A stretch of 64,000 nucleotides of DNA from Calothrix membranacea FACHB-236 (GTDB lineage: Bacteria > Cyanobacteriota > Cyanobacteriia > Cyanobacteriales > Nostocaceae), in NCBI RefSeq assembly GCF_014696315.1, contig NZ_JACJPX010000047.1:1-64000 (forward strand). Direction: 5' to 3'. Numbering within the stretch: position 1 is the stretch's first letter; every line of letters starts with the position of its first letter. Shown here one piece after another: positions 28,290-37,462 of this stretch. The translations under genes and the position numbers were made by a program. Below the pieces are notes generated by a model. That model was not told the DNA's origin and did not search any database. It worked only from the letters and a program-made list of their open reading frames with translations.

Positions 28290-28805
28290 CTATTCATTTT
28301 GAATTTTGAATTTTGAATTCCGCTTTGGGGGCTTACGGATAGGACGCATCGCTTCTCGTCCTAAGACAAACAATCCCGCTACACCTAAGCAAACAAACCA
28401 GACATATTGATACCAATATTGTCTCATCTGCTCAACTGTGCGTAATTCTAAATGTAGAGTGCTGAAATGCAGCAACAGTATGACTGTCATTAACGCCGCA
28501 AAACCAACAAAGCTTAAACCAACATGAATCCTTGCAGGTCGCAAATCAAAGTCGCCAATTTCGTCTAAATCAATTTCTGCTAGTTCCTTTAAGGATTTAT
28601 CCGCTAGAGACGAGACTGTTTGTAATTTGCTACTTAACTTAGGTGGTAAAATCGGCGCGAGAGATTCTACCGTTGGGCGACGTAGCAAAGCCTCAGTATC
28701 TCGTAGCAATTCCAAAGGCTTAGGAGTAGTCTCTAACTGTGGCAATTCTTTGTTGTCTGTAGCAGATGTAGTAGTAGCTTCGCCTTCAAAATCCATACAC
28801 AGCAA
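28290..28805 (-). CDS. Membrane protein of unknown function, 171 aa
   Basis: The N-terminal ~90 residues are soluble and acidic, then two transmembrane helices (about 95-115 and 130-150) and a short basic tail. Not recognised beyond a cyanobacterial-type membrane protein. The last nine residues (NSKFKIQNE) are encoded by a TTTTGAA heptamer array, so the C-terminus was probably rewritten by the repeat. The ATG at 28805 or the second Met (28796) could start it. Confidence 0.6.
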   Translation of the reverse strand: MLCMDFEGEATTTSATDNKELPQLETTPKPLELLRDTEALLRRPTVESLAPILPPKLSSKLQTVSSLADKSLKELAEIDLDEIGDFDLRPARIHVGLSFVGFAALMTVILLLHFSTLHLELRTVEQMRQYWYQYVWFVCLGVAGLFVLGREAMRPIRKPPKRNSKFKIQNE

Positions 28806-29189
28806 TTTTCTGAGTAACTAGAATTATCAATAGCCTAGCGAATCAGTTAGGGACTAGGCAAATAGTTGCAGCAAAAGCCTGTCTTGTTGAAGAGAGGATT
28901 GGGAACTGGGGGCTGGAAGGGGAAACTTTTGACTATTGACTATTGACTCTAGAATCATCAAAAATCAAATTGGATTAGTATATCTCTGCATTAAAGCAGC
29001 GCCCTCTACGATTTAGTCGCCGTTAATTAAGAGTAAAACTCTAGAATTGCATATTTTGGACTCAGGCTGTAAAAGGTCAAAAGATAAAAAAGACAGATAG
29101 GTAGGGGCACGGCACCAGTAAGATAATTGCGAATAAGAGTTAGCATAATATGTAATGAAGAGCCATTAAAAATCAACTTGTAAGTTTTG
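28806..29189. other. Spacer, no gene seen
   Basis: Contains GACTATT heptamers near 28931 and a GTAGGGGCACGGCAC repeat arm near 29101. A minus-strand ORF here overlaps the RNA terminator and is not supported. Confidence 0.4.
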
Positions 29190-29303
29190 AAAAAAAAGGT
29201 TTGGTCGCGAGCCAAACCTCGATCATTGCTGTGCTTAACAACGTACTAAATTAATTTAGACCTAGTCTCATTACAGATCATCATCCTTGGGGATGTATCC
29301 AAA
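29190..29303 (-). ncRNA. Candidate small RNA, copy B
   Basis: Read on the minus strand: hairpin CATCC-ccaa-GGATG, block GAGACTAGGTCTAAATTA, a variable middle, then terminator AGGTTTGG-ctcgcga-CCAAACCT followed by eight T residues. Same layout as copy A at 13995 and copy C just upstream. Confidence 0.65.
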
Positions 29304-29406
29304 TATGCCAAAAACTGCTAGTGGATATAGTTACCAGATAAACTTAATTTATTAAAAATCATACTTTTATGGTTATTTACCTATATGAATCCATAATAAA
29401 AGCTAT

Positions 29407-29505
29407 GAAAAAGGCTCGGTTAAAACCAAGCCTCCAGATATACCAGGTGTTTACCATATATAGCTAATTTAGACATACTAGACTGATATATCATCTTTCT
29501 ATTTG
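29407..29505 (-). ncRNA. Candidate small RNA, copy C
   Basis: Read on the minus strand: GATGAT, then GTCTAGTATGTCTAAATTAG, a variable middle sharing a TGGTATAT element with copy A, then terminator AGGCTTGGTT/AACCGAGCCT with a T tract. The one non-Watson-Crick pair is a G-U only in the minus-strand RNA, which supports that direction. Tandem with copy B about 100 nt downstream. Confidence 0.6.
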
Positions 29506-29644
29506 AAGTTGACAAATATTACATTATTTAGTATATGGCTTCAAAATATATAAAAACGTCATACACCTGATTAATTTTTTCTGTACCTAGAAAAAATTAA
29601 TTACATATTTTCTATTTATCTTTGGCTTGCCTTGTCTACTTTTA

Positions 29645-31177
29645 CTATGTTGTACTAGTAGGTGCTAAATCAGTAATAGAGAGGATAAATCTTGTTCTGC
29701 CGTTGCCGCTTTCTACTTGAATGCTGCCTTGCAGTTGTTCGACTAACTTCTGCACTATGGCGAGTCCTAAGCCTGTACCGCCTTGATTCCAGAGATCAGC
29801 ATTAGGGATGCGGTAAAATTTTTCAAAAATACGCGGTAACTCGGAAGCAGGGATTTCTACTGTATTGCTGACAGTAATAATTGTTTGTGAGGCTGTTAAG
29901 GAAGTGTTTTGAGACAGGTTTATGATAATTTCACCACCAGCAGGGGTGTATTTACAGGCATTATTGAGCAATTCTATTAAAATACGTTCCAAGCTGGTAC
30001 GGTCTGATATTACTGTTACTTGATTTGGGGGCAGATTTAACTGTAGAGTTTGCTGATGTTCCTGAACACGGGCTTGAAACGGCTCGATCAATAAAAGTAA
30101 CCACTGCTCTAATAATAAAACATCAGGAGCAAGAGGCAAATACGATGAGGTTTCGAGTCGTTGTAAATCTAACAAATCATTGATCAATTCCATCTCGCGA
30201 TCGCACTCTGCTTTTATAATCTCGAGATAACGCTGAAATTCCGCAGATAGGGGATAAACCTCTAGTAATTGAATTATGCCTTTCATATTACTCAGAGGTG
30301 AGCGTAATTCGTGGGTAACTAAATTTAAAAAATCATTTTTTATTTGATTAACTGCTTGCAATTGCGCTAGTAGATCCGCTTGTTCTGCTTGCTTTTTACG
30401 AACTTCTATAGCTTTTTTAAGCTCGGTGATATCCCGAAATACCAACACTGCGCCCATAACATTATTTTTCTCATCTCTAATAAGTGCAGTACTATCATCT
30501 ATGGGGATTTCTTGACCATTTTTTCCTATTAAAATAGTATTTTCTGGTAGTTTAGCAACTCTACCATCTTGGAGAACTTTTTTGATCGGATTTTCTATGG
30601 GCTGACGAGTTTCTCCATGAGCAATATTGAATATTTCTGATGAATTTCTGCCCATAGCTTCTGATTCTTGCCAGCCTGTCAAGTTTTCTGCTACAGGATT
30701 CATAAAATTTACTATTTCTTGCATATCGCTAGCAATCACTCCGTCGGTGATACTTTTTAGCAATGTTGATAACCATTTTTGGCTATTTTTTAATTGCTTT
30801 TCTAGCTGATGCTTAGTTAAAGCTATTTCAATATTAGTTTGTAGCTCTCTTTCTTTAAAAGGTTTGAGTAAATAGCCAAATGGATCTGTAACTTTTGCCC
30901 TTTCTAAAGTATTATCGTCTGCATAAGCAGTCAGATAAATAATTGGTATATCTAAATGCTTATGAATTTCGTCAGCCGCTTGTACACCATCCATTTGACC
31001 TTTTAATTTGATATCCATTAGTACTAAATCTGGGGATAGCTCTAGTGCTTTATTAATAGCTTCTTGTCCTGAAGAAGCTATGGCTGGAACAGTGTAACCA
31101 AATCTTGTCAGGCGATTACGTAAATCTTTAGCAACAATTGCTTCATCTTCTACTATTAAAATGTTGGCGTTAGTCAT
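29645..31177 (-). CDS. Receiver-PAS-histidine kinase hybrid
   Basis: A cytosolic 510-residue protein: CheY-like receiver at 1-120 (D55, KPF motif at 105-107), PAS at about 132-250, HisKA with H289 (LVTHELRSPLSN), HATPase at about 390-503. The N-terminal receiver suggests it takes phosphate from another kinase and then drives its own kinase, a relay step. It begins 17 nt after the ethylene-receptor-type kinase, so the two are very likely one operon and one pathway. Confidence 0.93.
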   Translation of the reverse strand: MTNANILIVEDEAIVAKDLRNRLTRFGYTVPAIASSGQEAINKALELSPDLVLMDIKLKGQMDGVQAADEIHKHLDIPIIYLTAYADDNTLERAKVTDPFGYLLKPFKERELQTNIEIALTKHQLEKQLKNSQKWLSTLLKSITDGVIASDMQEIVNFMNPVAENLTGWQESEAMGRNSSEIFNIAHGETRQPIENPIKKVLQDGRVAKLPENTILIGKNGQEIPIDDSTALIRDEKNNVMGAVLVFRDITELKKAIEVRKKQAEQADLLAQLQAVNQIKNDFLNLVTHELRSPLSNMKGIIQLLEVYPLSAEFQRYLEIIKAECDREMELINDLLDLQRLETSSYLPLAPDVLLLEQWLLLLIEPFQARVQEHQQTLQLNLPPNQVTVISDRTSLERILIELLNNACKYTPAGGEIIINLSQNTSLTASQTIITVSNTVEIPASELPRIFEKFYRIPNADLWNQGGTGLGLAIVQKLVEQLQGSIQVESGNGRTRFILSITDLAPTSTT

Positions 31178-31194
31178 TTAATAAACCTGTATAT

Positions 31195-33145
31195 TTACGC
31201 TAGAGAAAATGTGATTAAAAACTCTACTCCGATATCGCTCTTAATTGTGATGTCTCCTGTAAGCTGAGAGGCTAAAGCTTCTACTAACTGCCAACCCAAT
31301 GATGCTGTTTCTGTAAAATTGAAGTTTGAAGGTAAACCAATACCGTTATCACTAACGGTTAGGGCAATTCTATTATTTGCCATTTCACTAATAGCAATAT
31401 TTATTTCACCATTTCTAGATTCAGGAAAAGCATATTTTAACGAATTAGAAACAAGTTCATGAATAATCAACCCACAGGGTATTGCTGTATCTAAGCCAAG
31501 TAAAATATCCTCATCAATATTAATGTGCAAGGTAATCGTGCCATCATATACTTTGTATGATGTATATAAACTTGCTACTAATTCCTGAACATATTCACGA
31601 AAATTAATTCTGGACAAATCTCCTGATTGATACATTTTTTCATGAACCAAAGCCATAGATGCTATGCGCTGCTGGCTTTGTTGGAATATTTGCATATCAT
31701 CCTTATCTTTAATATATTCTGATTGCAGACTGAGTAGGCTAGAAATTACCTGAAAATTGTTCTTAACTCGATGGTAAATTTCTTTTAATAGAACTTCTTT
31801 TTCTCGCAATGATGCTCGAATCTGCTCTTGAGAGCGCTGGCGATCGCTAATATCTTCAATTACAGAAATAAAATACTTAGGATTACCAAAGCTATCCCGA
31901 ACTAAAGAGACAGTAAGATTAATCCAGAGGAGAGAATTGTTTTTGCAAAAATAGCGCTTTTCTAAAGTGTAGGTGTGAATATCACCAGCTAATATCTGCT
32001 CAATATAGTTGAGGTCAGCTTTTAAATCATCTGGGTAAGTAATATCTTGAAAAGTTAATAATTGCAGTTCTTCAAATGTATAACCAACAATATCACAAAA
32101 TCTCTGATTTACTAATAACCATCGTCCATCTATTCCTACATGAGCAATACCAACAGCCGCTTGTTGAAATGTTGCCCGAAATTGCTGTTCACTTTCTCTT
32201 AAGGCTTCCTCTATGCGCTGGCGTTCTGTAATTTCTACTTGTAATGAGGTGTTAATCCTGGTTAACTCTGCTGTACGTTCTGCAACTATATTTTCTAGGC
32301 TGTCGAGTAGTTGATTAAGATTTTCTTCTGCTTTTTTACGCTCAGTAATATCAGTTTGCGAACCTACCATTCGCACTACTTTACCATTCTTATCCCACAA
32401 CGCTTGACCACGGTCTAAAATCCATTTGTAGCTACCATCTTTGCATAATACACGATACTCATTCATGTAAAACGGTGTTAATTTATCAAAATGACTTTTA
32501 ACTGCTTTTTTCACCCTAAAAAAATCATTTGGATGTATGCGGTTGATAATTTCATCTAAATTATGAGAAATCTCATCTTCTTGATAACCAAGCATTTCTT
32601 TCCAGCGAGGTGAGAAGAATACTTCGTTCGTTGTCAAATTCCAATCCCAAATCCCATCATTGTTGCCACGTAAAGCTAATTGCCAACGTTGTTCACTTTC
32701 TCTTAATACCGCTTCAGTGCGCTTGCGTTCAGCAATTTCTTTAGCCAATTGAGCATTTGCAGCTTCTAGTTTGGCAGGGCTAGGTAAAGCCAACGCTTTT
32801 GGAACTAATGGTACCAATTCTATGGCTGTGTATACAGAAACAATAGCAGTGATAGCTTTAATCAAGCCGGATACCCAATAGATAGGATGCCAAAGTGTCC
32901 ACACTTCTATGATGTGGGTTGTGCCGCAAGCAATGATGAATGTGCTAAATAATAGAAAAATCCAATTAAAAGGCAAATCTTCTCGCTTGTGGACAAAATA
33001 AACCAAAATTATGGGAATCGAATAATAAGCCAGCCCAATGAGCACATCAGAGACTATATGCAACCCAACTAATTGAGGTTGCCAAAGATAGCAATGTCCA
33101 TGAGGGATATATTGCTGAGGAAAAAAAAATTATTTAGCAATTCCA
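31195..33145 (-). CDS. Ethylene-receptor-type histidine kinase (frameshifted near its N-terminus)
   Basis: The N-terminus is an ETR1-type ethylene-binding domain of three membrane helices, with Asp in [14 protein letters not shown] and the Cu(I)-ligand pair Cys/His in ACGTTHII. Two PAS domains and a HisKA_2 domain ([20 protein letters not shown]) with HATPase ([16 protein letters not shown]) follow. The open frame from 33120 downward reads [19 protein letters not shown], the expected start of helix 1, but has no usable start codon before a stop at 33130-33132. An ATG at 33145 would reach this frame if the run of nine T (coding strand) had ten. In-frame fallback: TTG at 33063 (622 aa), which clips helix 1. 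Related to Synechocystis SynEtr1/UirS but without its GAF domain. Confidence 0.88.
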
Positions 33146-33659
33146 TAAGCCAAATTGATTTACAAGAGAAATTACCACTTCAACATTCAATGTGTAAAGC
33201 GGACATTGCCAGCCTCTGTTCGGGCAAGCTTTACATATAGGGATCTGTAATTCTCTAGCCTTTCTACTTATTTAACTAATGAATCAGTTTATTAGGATGA
33301 CATTGTAATATTTATTGTTATTTTCAAATTAAATTTCACTTACATTAGCCTTACTGCTGGGACTGATATTTCAAATTAGCAGGTTCATTCCACTTACAAA
33401 CGCTGCATCTGGTTATATTGCATCTAGACACGCTTTAAAGATAATTATTTTTATACTGTTTTTTATACTGTTATATTTAAGCTTTTGCAACGCTTTTATA
33501 CCCGCCTACTTATTCAAAGTGCAATATTCTTGTTGAGAAATAAAGCAGCTATGAGTGCTAGATTCATGAGTAGACAGTGTATAAAGTAGCCCAACGCTGT
33601 CTATTTTAAAGGTGATATTCGTTGTAAAGTACTTATTTAACAATTAAAGGGTGTTCTTT
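33146..33659. other. Spacer, no gene seen
   Basis: AT-rich 0.5 kb between the divergent kinase operon and the small membrane protein gene. No hairpin or ORF of note. Confidence 0.4.
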
Positions 33660-33869
33660 ATGCCTAATGACAATGAGGAGTTGATTAGGGCTATTAAAGA
33701 TTTAAACTCTACTGTAAGGTCAGGATTTGTTCTCGTATCTAATATTATATTTCTAACAGCTTCATGTATTACTGTAGCAACTTCAAATATATCTCCTTTT
33801 AATTTCTTTTCTATAGCATTGGTTTGTTTAATTATTAAGTTAATTGGTTGGTTTGCTTCTGGGAGATAA
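33660..33869 (+). CDS. Small membrane protein, 69 aa
   Basis: A short N-terminal amphipathic helix (NEELIRAIKDLNSTV) followed by two hydrophobic segments. AAAGGG stands before the ATG at suitable spacing. An antiparallel ORF (33644-33892, minus) overlaps it fully; I prefer this one because of the ribosome site and the membrane-protein composition. Function unknown. Confidence 0.5.
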   Translation: MPNDNEELIRAIKDLNSTVRSGFVLVSNIIFLTASCITVATSNISPFNFFSIALVCLIIKLIGWFASGR

Positions 33870-33962
33870 TGACCTTGTATCATACTCACCATTGAACTAT
33901 TGACTCTAGAGTGCGATCGCTATGACTACCAAGCGTTAACCAGCATCCTCAAATTAGAATAA

Positions 33963-34061
33963 TACCAAATCAAATAATGTTTGCGACACATCAATAATAT
34001 TCTAGAGGTCAAGGCAGTGCCTTGCCCCTACAATCTGTCGTATTCTTTTTTCAAATTGGTA
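33963..34061. repeat. MITE family A, copy 1 (99 bp)
   Basis: Ends TACCAAATC and AAATTGGTA are imperfect inverted repeats of about 25 bp, with flanking AT on each side. A reverse-complement copy of exactly 99 bp lies at 62273-62371, differing mainly in the central GGGGCAC arm. A single end occurs at 53807-53833. Confidence 0.7.
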
Positions 34062-34401
34062 TAATTTTTAAAATTGCTGATTACGCAAATATAAAAAGAA
34101 GCTACTTGCTGGTAGCTTCTTTGTGATCATCAATGAGAAATGATTGTTGATTCTGCAAACATAGGTGTGACTGTGGCAACTATATTTGCATTGAGGAGTA
34201 AACTAGCTTTTACCAGGGAATTTACAGCTAAGACTTTTTAATGACCTGACCCATTATCAAGTAGTAACTGCTTCCAGTCCCTATTGATTATTAAAGCGTT
34301 TTTGCTCTAAAAATCATACCGACTAAAGTCATGAATGCACCATGACTTTAGTCACAAACCTCAGACCCTGATTGAGCAAGCAACCTCCCGCTAGATTTGA
34401 C
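34062..34401. other. Spacer with a hairpin repeat
   Basis: Contains the 13-bp perfect hairpin GACTAAAGTCATG/CATGACTTTAGTC (34321-34333/34341-34353, loop AATGCAC) downstream of the ferritin gene. There is no T tract, so it is not a classic terminator. Another inverted pair, AAGAAGCTAC/GTAGCTTCTT, lies near 34097-34122 and is followed by TGTG. Confidence 0.5.
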
Positions 34402-34938
34402 TTAAGCTGCTGGGGTAGCAGTCATTGCAGTTGCTTCTTTGCCTTTTGTGGCTGCTAAAGTAGCAATTTCTCGATCAATGAAGAATATCCCCTGCCCTTC
34501 AGTACCAATCAGGTGAATTTTATCGAGAATCCCTTTAAACAAAAACTCTTCTTGATGTTGTTCTGCAACATACCATTGAAGAAACTGCAGCGTAGAATAA
34601 TCTGGTTCTGTATTAGCTAAGTGTACCAACTCATTAATTTTACGAGTTATGCTCTGTTCGTGTTCGTAGATTTGTTCAAACAATTGTGTAAGGGAAGCGA
34701 AATGAATTGGTGGAGCCTGCATTCCACCTAACACTACCAGCGCCCCTGTTTCATGTAAGTAATTAACTAAGCGGCGCATATGCATCATCTCTTCATCCGC
34801 GTGTTGACTGAGAAATGTTGCACATCCATCTAAAGCTTTATAAGCACACCAAGAACTCATTTGCAAATAAAGATGGGAAGAATACATTTCCAGGTTGATT
34901 TGTTCGTTCAACCGATCAGTCATAGCTTGCGATAGCAT
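34402..34938 (-). CDS. ftnA: Bacterial non-haem ferritin FtnA
   Basis: An iron-storage protein of 178 residues with the four-helix bundle and ferroxidase ligands at the positions known from E. coli FtnA: E17, E50, H53, E94, Q127 and E130, plus Y24. It oxidises Fe2+ and stores it as ferric mineral in a 24-mer shell. The last 15 residues are a low-complexity Ala/Thr tail. Placed just downstream of feoA in the same direction, separated by a repeat array, so iron import and storage genes are adjacent. Confidence 0.93.
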   Translation of the reverse strand: MLSQAMTDRLNEQINLEMYSSHLYLQMSSWCAYKALDGCATFLSQHADEEMMHMRRLVNYLHETGALVVLGGMQAPPIHFASLTQLFEQIYEHEQSITRKINELVHLANTEPDYSTLQFLQWYVAEQHQEEFLFKGILDKIHLIGTEGQGIFFIDREIATLAATKGKEATAMTATPAA

Positions 34939-34969
34939 AATTTCTGCTCCTTCTGAATTTCAGGGAATT

Positions 34970-35097
34970 GGGGACTGGGGACTGGGGATTGGGGATTGGG
35001 GATTGGGGGATGAGGGAGATGAGGGGATGAGGGGATGAGGGGACAAGGAGAAATTTTTATTACCCATTACCCATTACCCATTACCCATTCCCCAAAA
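34970..35097. repeat. STRR arrays between feoA and ftnA
   Basis: GGGGATT units, GATGAGG units, then four ACCCATT units. G-rich on one side and C-rich on the other. Confidence 0.75.
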
Positions 35098-35098
35098 C

Positions 35099-35320
35099 CT
35101 AACAAGATTCCACAAAAATAGTTTGTGCTGTTTCCTTATCTAGGGCGGTGCGGGTTCTGCCGACTGCGATGATGTAGGAAGGGAAGCGTTGCTCTAGCAC
35201 TAATTTGCTTCCTGGCAGAATACCGAACGCCATCAGCTTGTGTAATACGGCATCATCTTGAGTTTGCAAACATACTACCCTTTGCGGTTGACCAATTTTA
35301 ACTGTTGGTAAGGCGTTCAT
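35099..35320 (-). CDS. feoA: FeoA family protein
   Basis: A 73-residue SH3-like protein required for Fe2+ uptake with FeoB. The family pattern is clear: LMAFGILPGSKL and a hydrophobic C-terminal strand. It begins one nucleotide after the feoB C-terminal gene ends, so it is the third gene of the feo operon. Confidence 0.9.
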   Translation of the reverse strand: MNALPTVKIGQPQRVVCLQTQDDAVLHKLMAFGILPGSKLVLEQRFPSYIIAVGRTRTALDKETAQTIFVESC

Positions 35321-35321
35321 T

Positions 35322-36785
35322 TTAAAAGTTAACTCCGAAGAACGTTAAGCCCAGATTGACGAGATATCCCATCAGGAAGGCGAAGGGGAAAATAAACAGT
35401 ACTATTAGCCAAGTAGTTTTAGCTCCCCGTTCCTTGATCAACATTTGCAATTGGGCAACACAGGGTAAGAACAATGTCAAGACAATGGCAGCAACTACAA
35501 GCTGATTACCTGTGAGGCTTCCTTGTTGCTGTAAATCAAACAGCCCTGCGGCACCATAATCACGCCGGAAGAAGCCATAAAGGAATATCGGTGCTGCTTG
35601 TTTGGGCATTCCCAAGGCAAAAGTTAGCGGTTCAATTGCCCGAATAATTAGGTCAAATAATCCAGTTAATCGCCCTACCCAAATCAAAACTGATGCCCAA
35701 ATAAACAAGGGTAAGATTTCTAGGAAATACCACTTCATCCGCACCCAAGTTTTCACAACCACGTTCCGCAAGTTAGGCAATCTTAAGGGAGGAAGTTCCA
35801 TGTAAAATTTACCGGAACTACCAGGTAAAAACTTAGCTGTAAGATAGCCAACTACCAAGAAAATGGCACTAATAAAGCCTCCCCAAAACATCAAAGCAGC
35901 GGGTTTTTGTGCTAATAGCCCCAAAATTACGCCCCACTGTGCAGCACAGGGAATAGCCAAGGATAGTAAAAACGTGGCAATTAATCGTTCGCGTTTGGTT
36001 TCTAGGGTGCGGGTAACAATCGTTGCCATTGTGTCGCATCCAAAGCCCAACACGATGGGAATCACTGCCCGGCCTGATAAGCCAACGGATTTAAATAAGC
36101 GATCAAGCATCAAAGATAGACGTGGGAGATAGCCGCTATCTTCCAGTAACGAGAACATCAAGAAGTAAGTAGCGACTACAGGTAAGACAATGGCAGTAGC
36201 ATAGCGAATCCCCAAAGTAATAATGCCATAGTCATTACCAATCAAGTCTTGGATTGGTTGCCAGGGAACTACTTGAGCAGTGATGTGGTTCACCACTGGG
36301 TTGATTTGTTCCTCAAAAACCGTTTCGATGCGATCTACGAGTTCCCCTGCTCCAAATTCTCCCACAAATTTGTACACCCCGTAGTAAAGGATGACCACAA
36401 GAATGGGAAATCCAGTGATGGGGTTGACTGTCAGCCGATGAAGTTTCTCTGCAAGTGACGATCGCGCTGGTTTGGTTTCAAGCAGAACTGCTCGTTCTAT
36501 CGCCTGTGCTTGGTTTTGGCGAGTGTGGGCGATCGCTAGTCCAATCGACTGTTTTAGTTGATTCTGAGTAACAGTAATCAAGACTTCCAAATGGCGACAC
36601 TGTTCTTGATCCTGTTCCAAGGTTTGCCATAGCGCTGGATCTTTCTGTAACAGTAATAGCGCTAGGCTGCGGGGTGACAGTGAATAATTACTAAATAGAT
36701 AGCGATTGCCTAAACTTTGCCACCATGATTCTAATTGTGCGATCGCGGCTTCAATTGGTTCTGGATAGCTAACTTGACCGATCAT
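35322..36785 (-). CDS. feoB: FeoB C-terminal membrane part (split gene)
   Basis: A 487-residue protein corresponding to the helical linker and membrane domain of FeoB, with both nucleoside-recognition/Gate repeats (PVVATYFLMFSLLEDSGYLP; RAVIPIVLGFGCDTMA) and the FFRRDYGAAGLF block. It lacks the GTPase domain, which is encoded separately upstream. The ATG is preceded by a perfect AGGAGG at 7-nt spacing, so it is translated independently. Function: the Fe2+ channel of the inner membrane. Confidence 0.92.
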   Translation of the reverse strand: MIGQVSYPEPIEAAIAQLESWWQSLGNRYLFSNYSLSPRSLALLLLQKDPALWQTLEQDQEQCRHLEVLITVTQNQLKQSIGLAIAHTRQNQAQAIERAVLLETKPARSSLAEKLHRLTVNPITGFPILVVILYYGVYKFVGEFGAGELVDRIETVFEEQINPVVNHITAQVVPWQPIQDLIGNDYGIITLGIRYATAIVLPVVATYFLMFSLLEDSGYLPRLSLMLDRLFKSVGLSGRAVIPIVLGFGCDTMATIVTRTLETKRERLIATFLLSLAIPCAAQWGVILGLLAQKPAALMFWGGFISAIFLVVGYLTAKFLPGSSGKFYMELPPLRLPNLRNVVVKTWVRMKWYFLEILPLFIWASVLIWVGRLTGLFDLIIRAIEPLTFALGMPKQAAPIFLYGFFRRDYGAAGLFDLQQQGSLTGNQLVVAAIVLTLFLPCVAQLQMLIKERGAKTTWLIVLFIFPFAFLMGYLVNLGLTFFGVNF

Positions 36786-36811
36786 GCCATTTCCTCCTCA
36801 TCTCAAAATAC

Positions 36812-37432
36812 TTACGCTGGAATCATGGAAGGCTGAATCGGCACAAATGGCATAATCCTTTGTTTTAATTCATCAATACCCTGCTTTAAAGCCGCTGCCA
36901 TACAAACTACTGGAATTTCTAACTCCTTCTCCAGCACATCTTGCTGCACATCCAACCCCCAACGATGCGCTTCATCCATCATGTTGACAGCAAGTACAAC
37001 AGGTAGCCCAGCTTCGATGAGTTGAAATGTCAGGGGAAGCATTCGTCCCAAGTTCTTAGCATCTACCACATGAATTACGGCTGTCACAGGTTCTATGAGT
37101 AGTAAATCTCGTGCAACTTTTTCCTCTTCAGTGATCGGCATCAGTGAATACATCCCTGGTGTATCAACCACTGTCATGGTTTGGCTACCAATCTGCATCA
37201 AACCACGACTCACCTCTACGGTTGTACCAGGGTAATTGGAAACAGTTACATAAATGCCAGTCAATGCATTGAACAGCACACTCTTACCAACATTAGGCAT
37301 TCCTACCAGGGCAATTGGCGGACTTGCAGGAGCTTCCCTAGAGAATGTAGGCTGACTGTTGGGAAAGAATGGCAATTTCCATGATTGCTTTCCACAGGAT
37401 TTGCTTTTAGATTTACATTGGTGACAGTCCAT
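36812..37432 (-). CDS. feoB: FeoB N-terminal GTPase (split gene)
   Basis: A 206-residue G protein: Walker A/G1 GMPNVGKS, switch region SNYPGTTVEVSRG, G3 DTPGMYSL, G4 NMMDEA. This is the cytosolic part of FeoB that powers or gates Fe2+ import. It begins with a short Cys-rich segment (C3, C6, C13). It ends with its own stop 26 nt before the membrane part, in a different frame. A Fur-box-like site lies 31 nt upstream of the ATG. Confidence 0.92.
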   Translation of the reverse strand: MDCHQCKSKSKSCGKQSWKLPFFPNSQPTFSREAPASPPIALVGMPNVGKSVLFNALTGIYVTVSNYPGTTVEVSRGLMQIGSQTMTVVDTPGMYSLMPITEEEKVARDLLLIEPVTAVIHVVDAKNLGRMLPLTFQLIEAGLPVVLAVNMMDEAHRWGLDVQQDVLEKELEIPVVCMAAALKQGIDELKQRIMPFVPIQPSMIPA

Positions 37433-37462
37433 AGTACTTTATGTTGAGCTTGTTGAACTTGC

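Noticed and set aside
29027-29215. 62-aa minus-strand ORF
   Set aside because: Its start lies in the copy B terminator T-run and its composition is that of AT-rich noncoding DNA.
33644-33892. 82-aa minus-strand ORF
   Set aside because: Fully overlaps the + strand membrane protein ORF, which has a better ribosome site; not both can be real.
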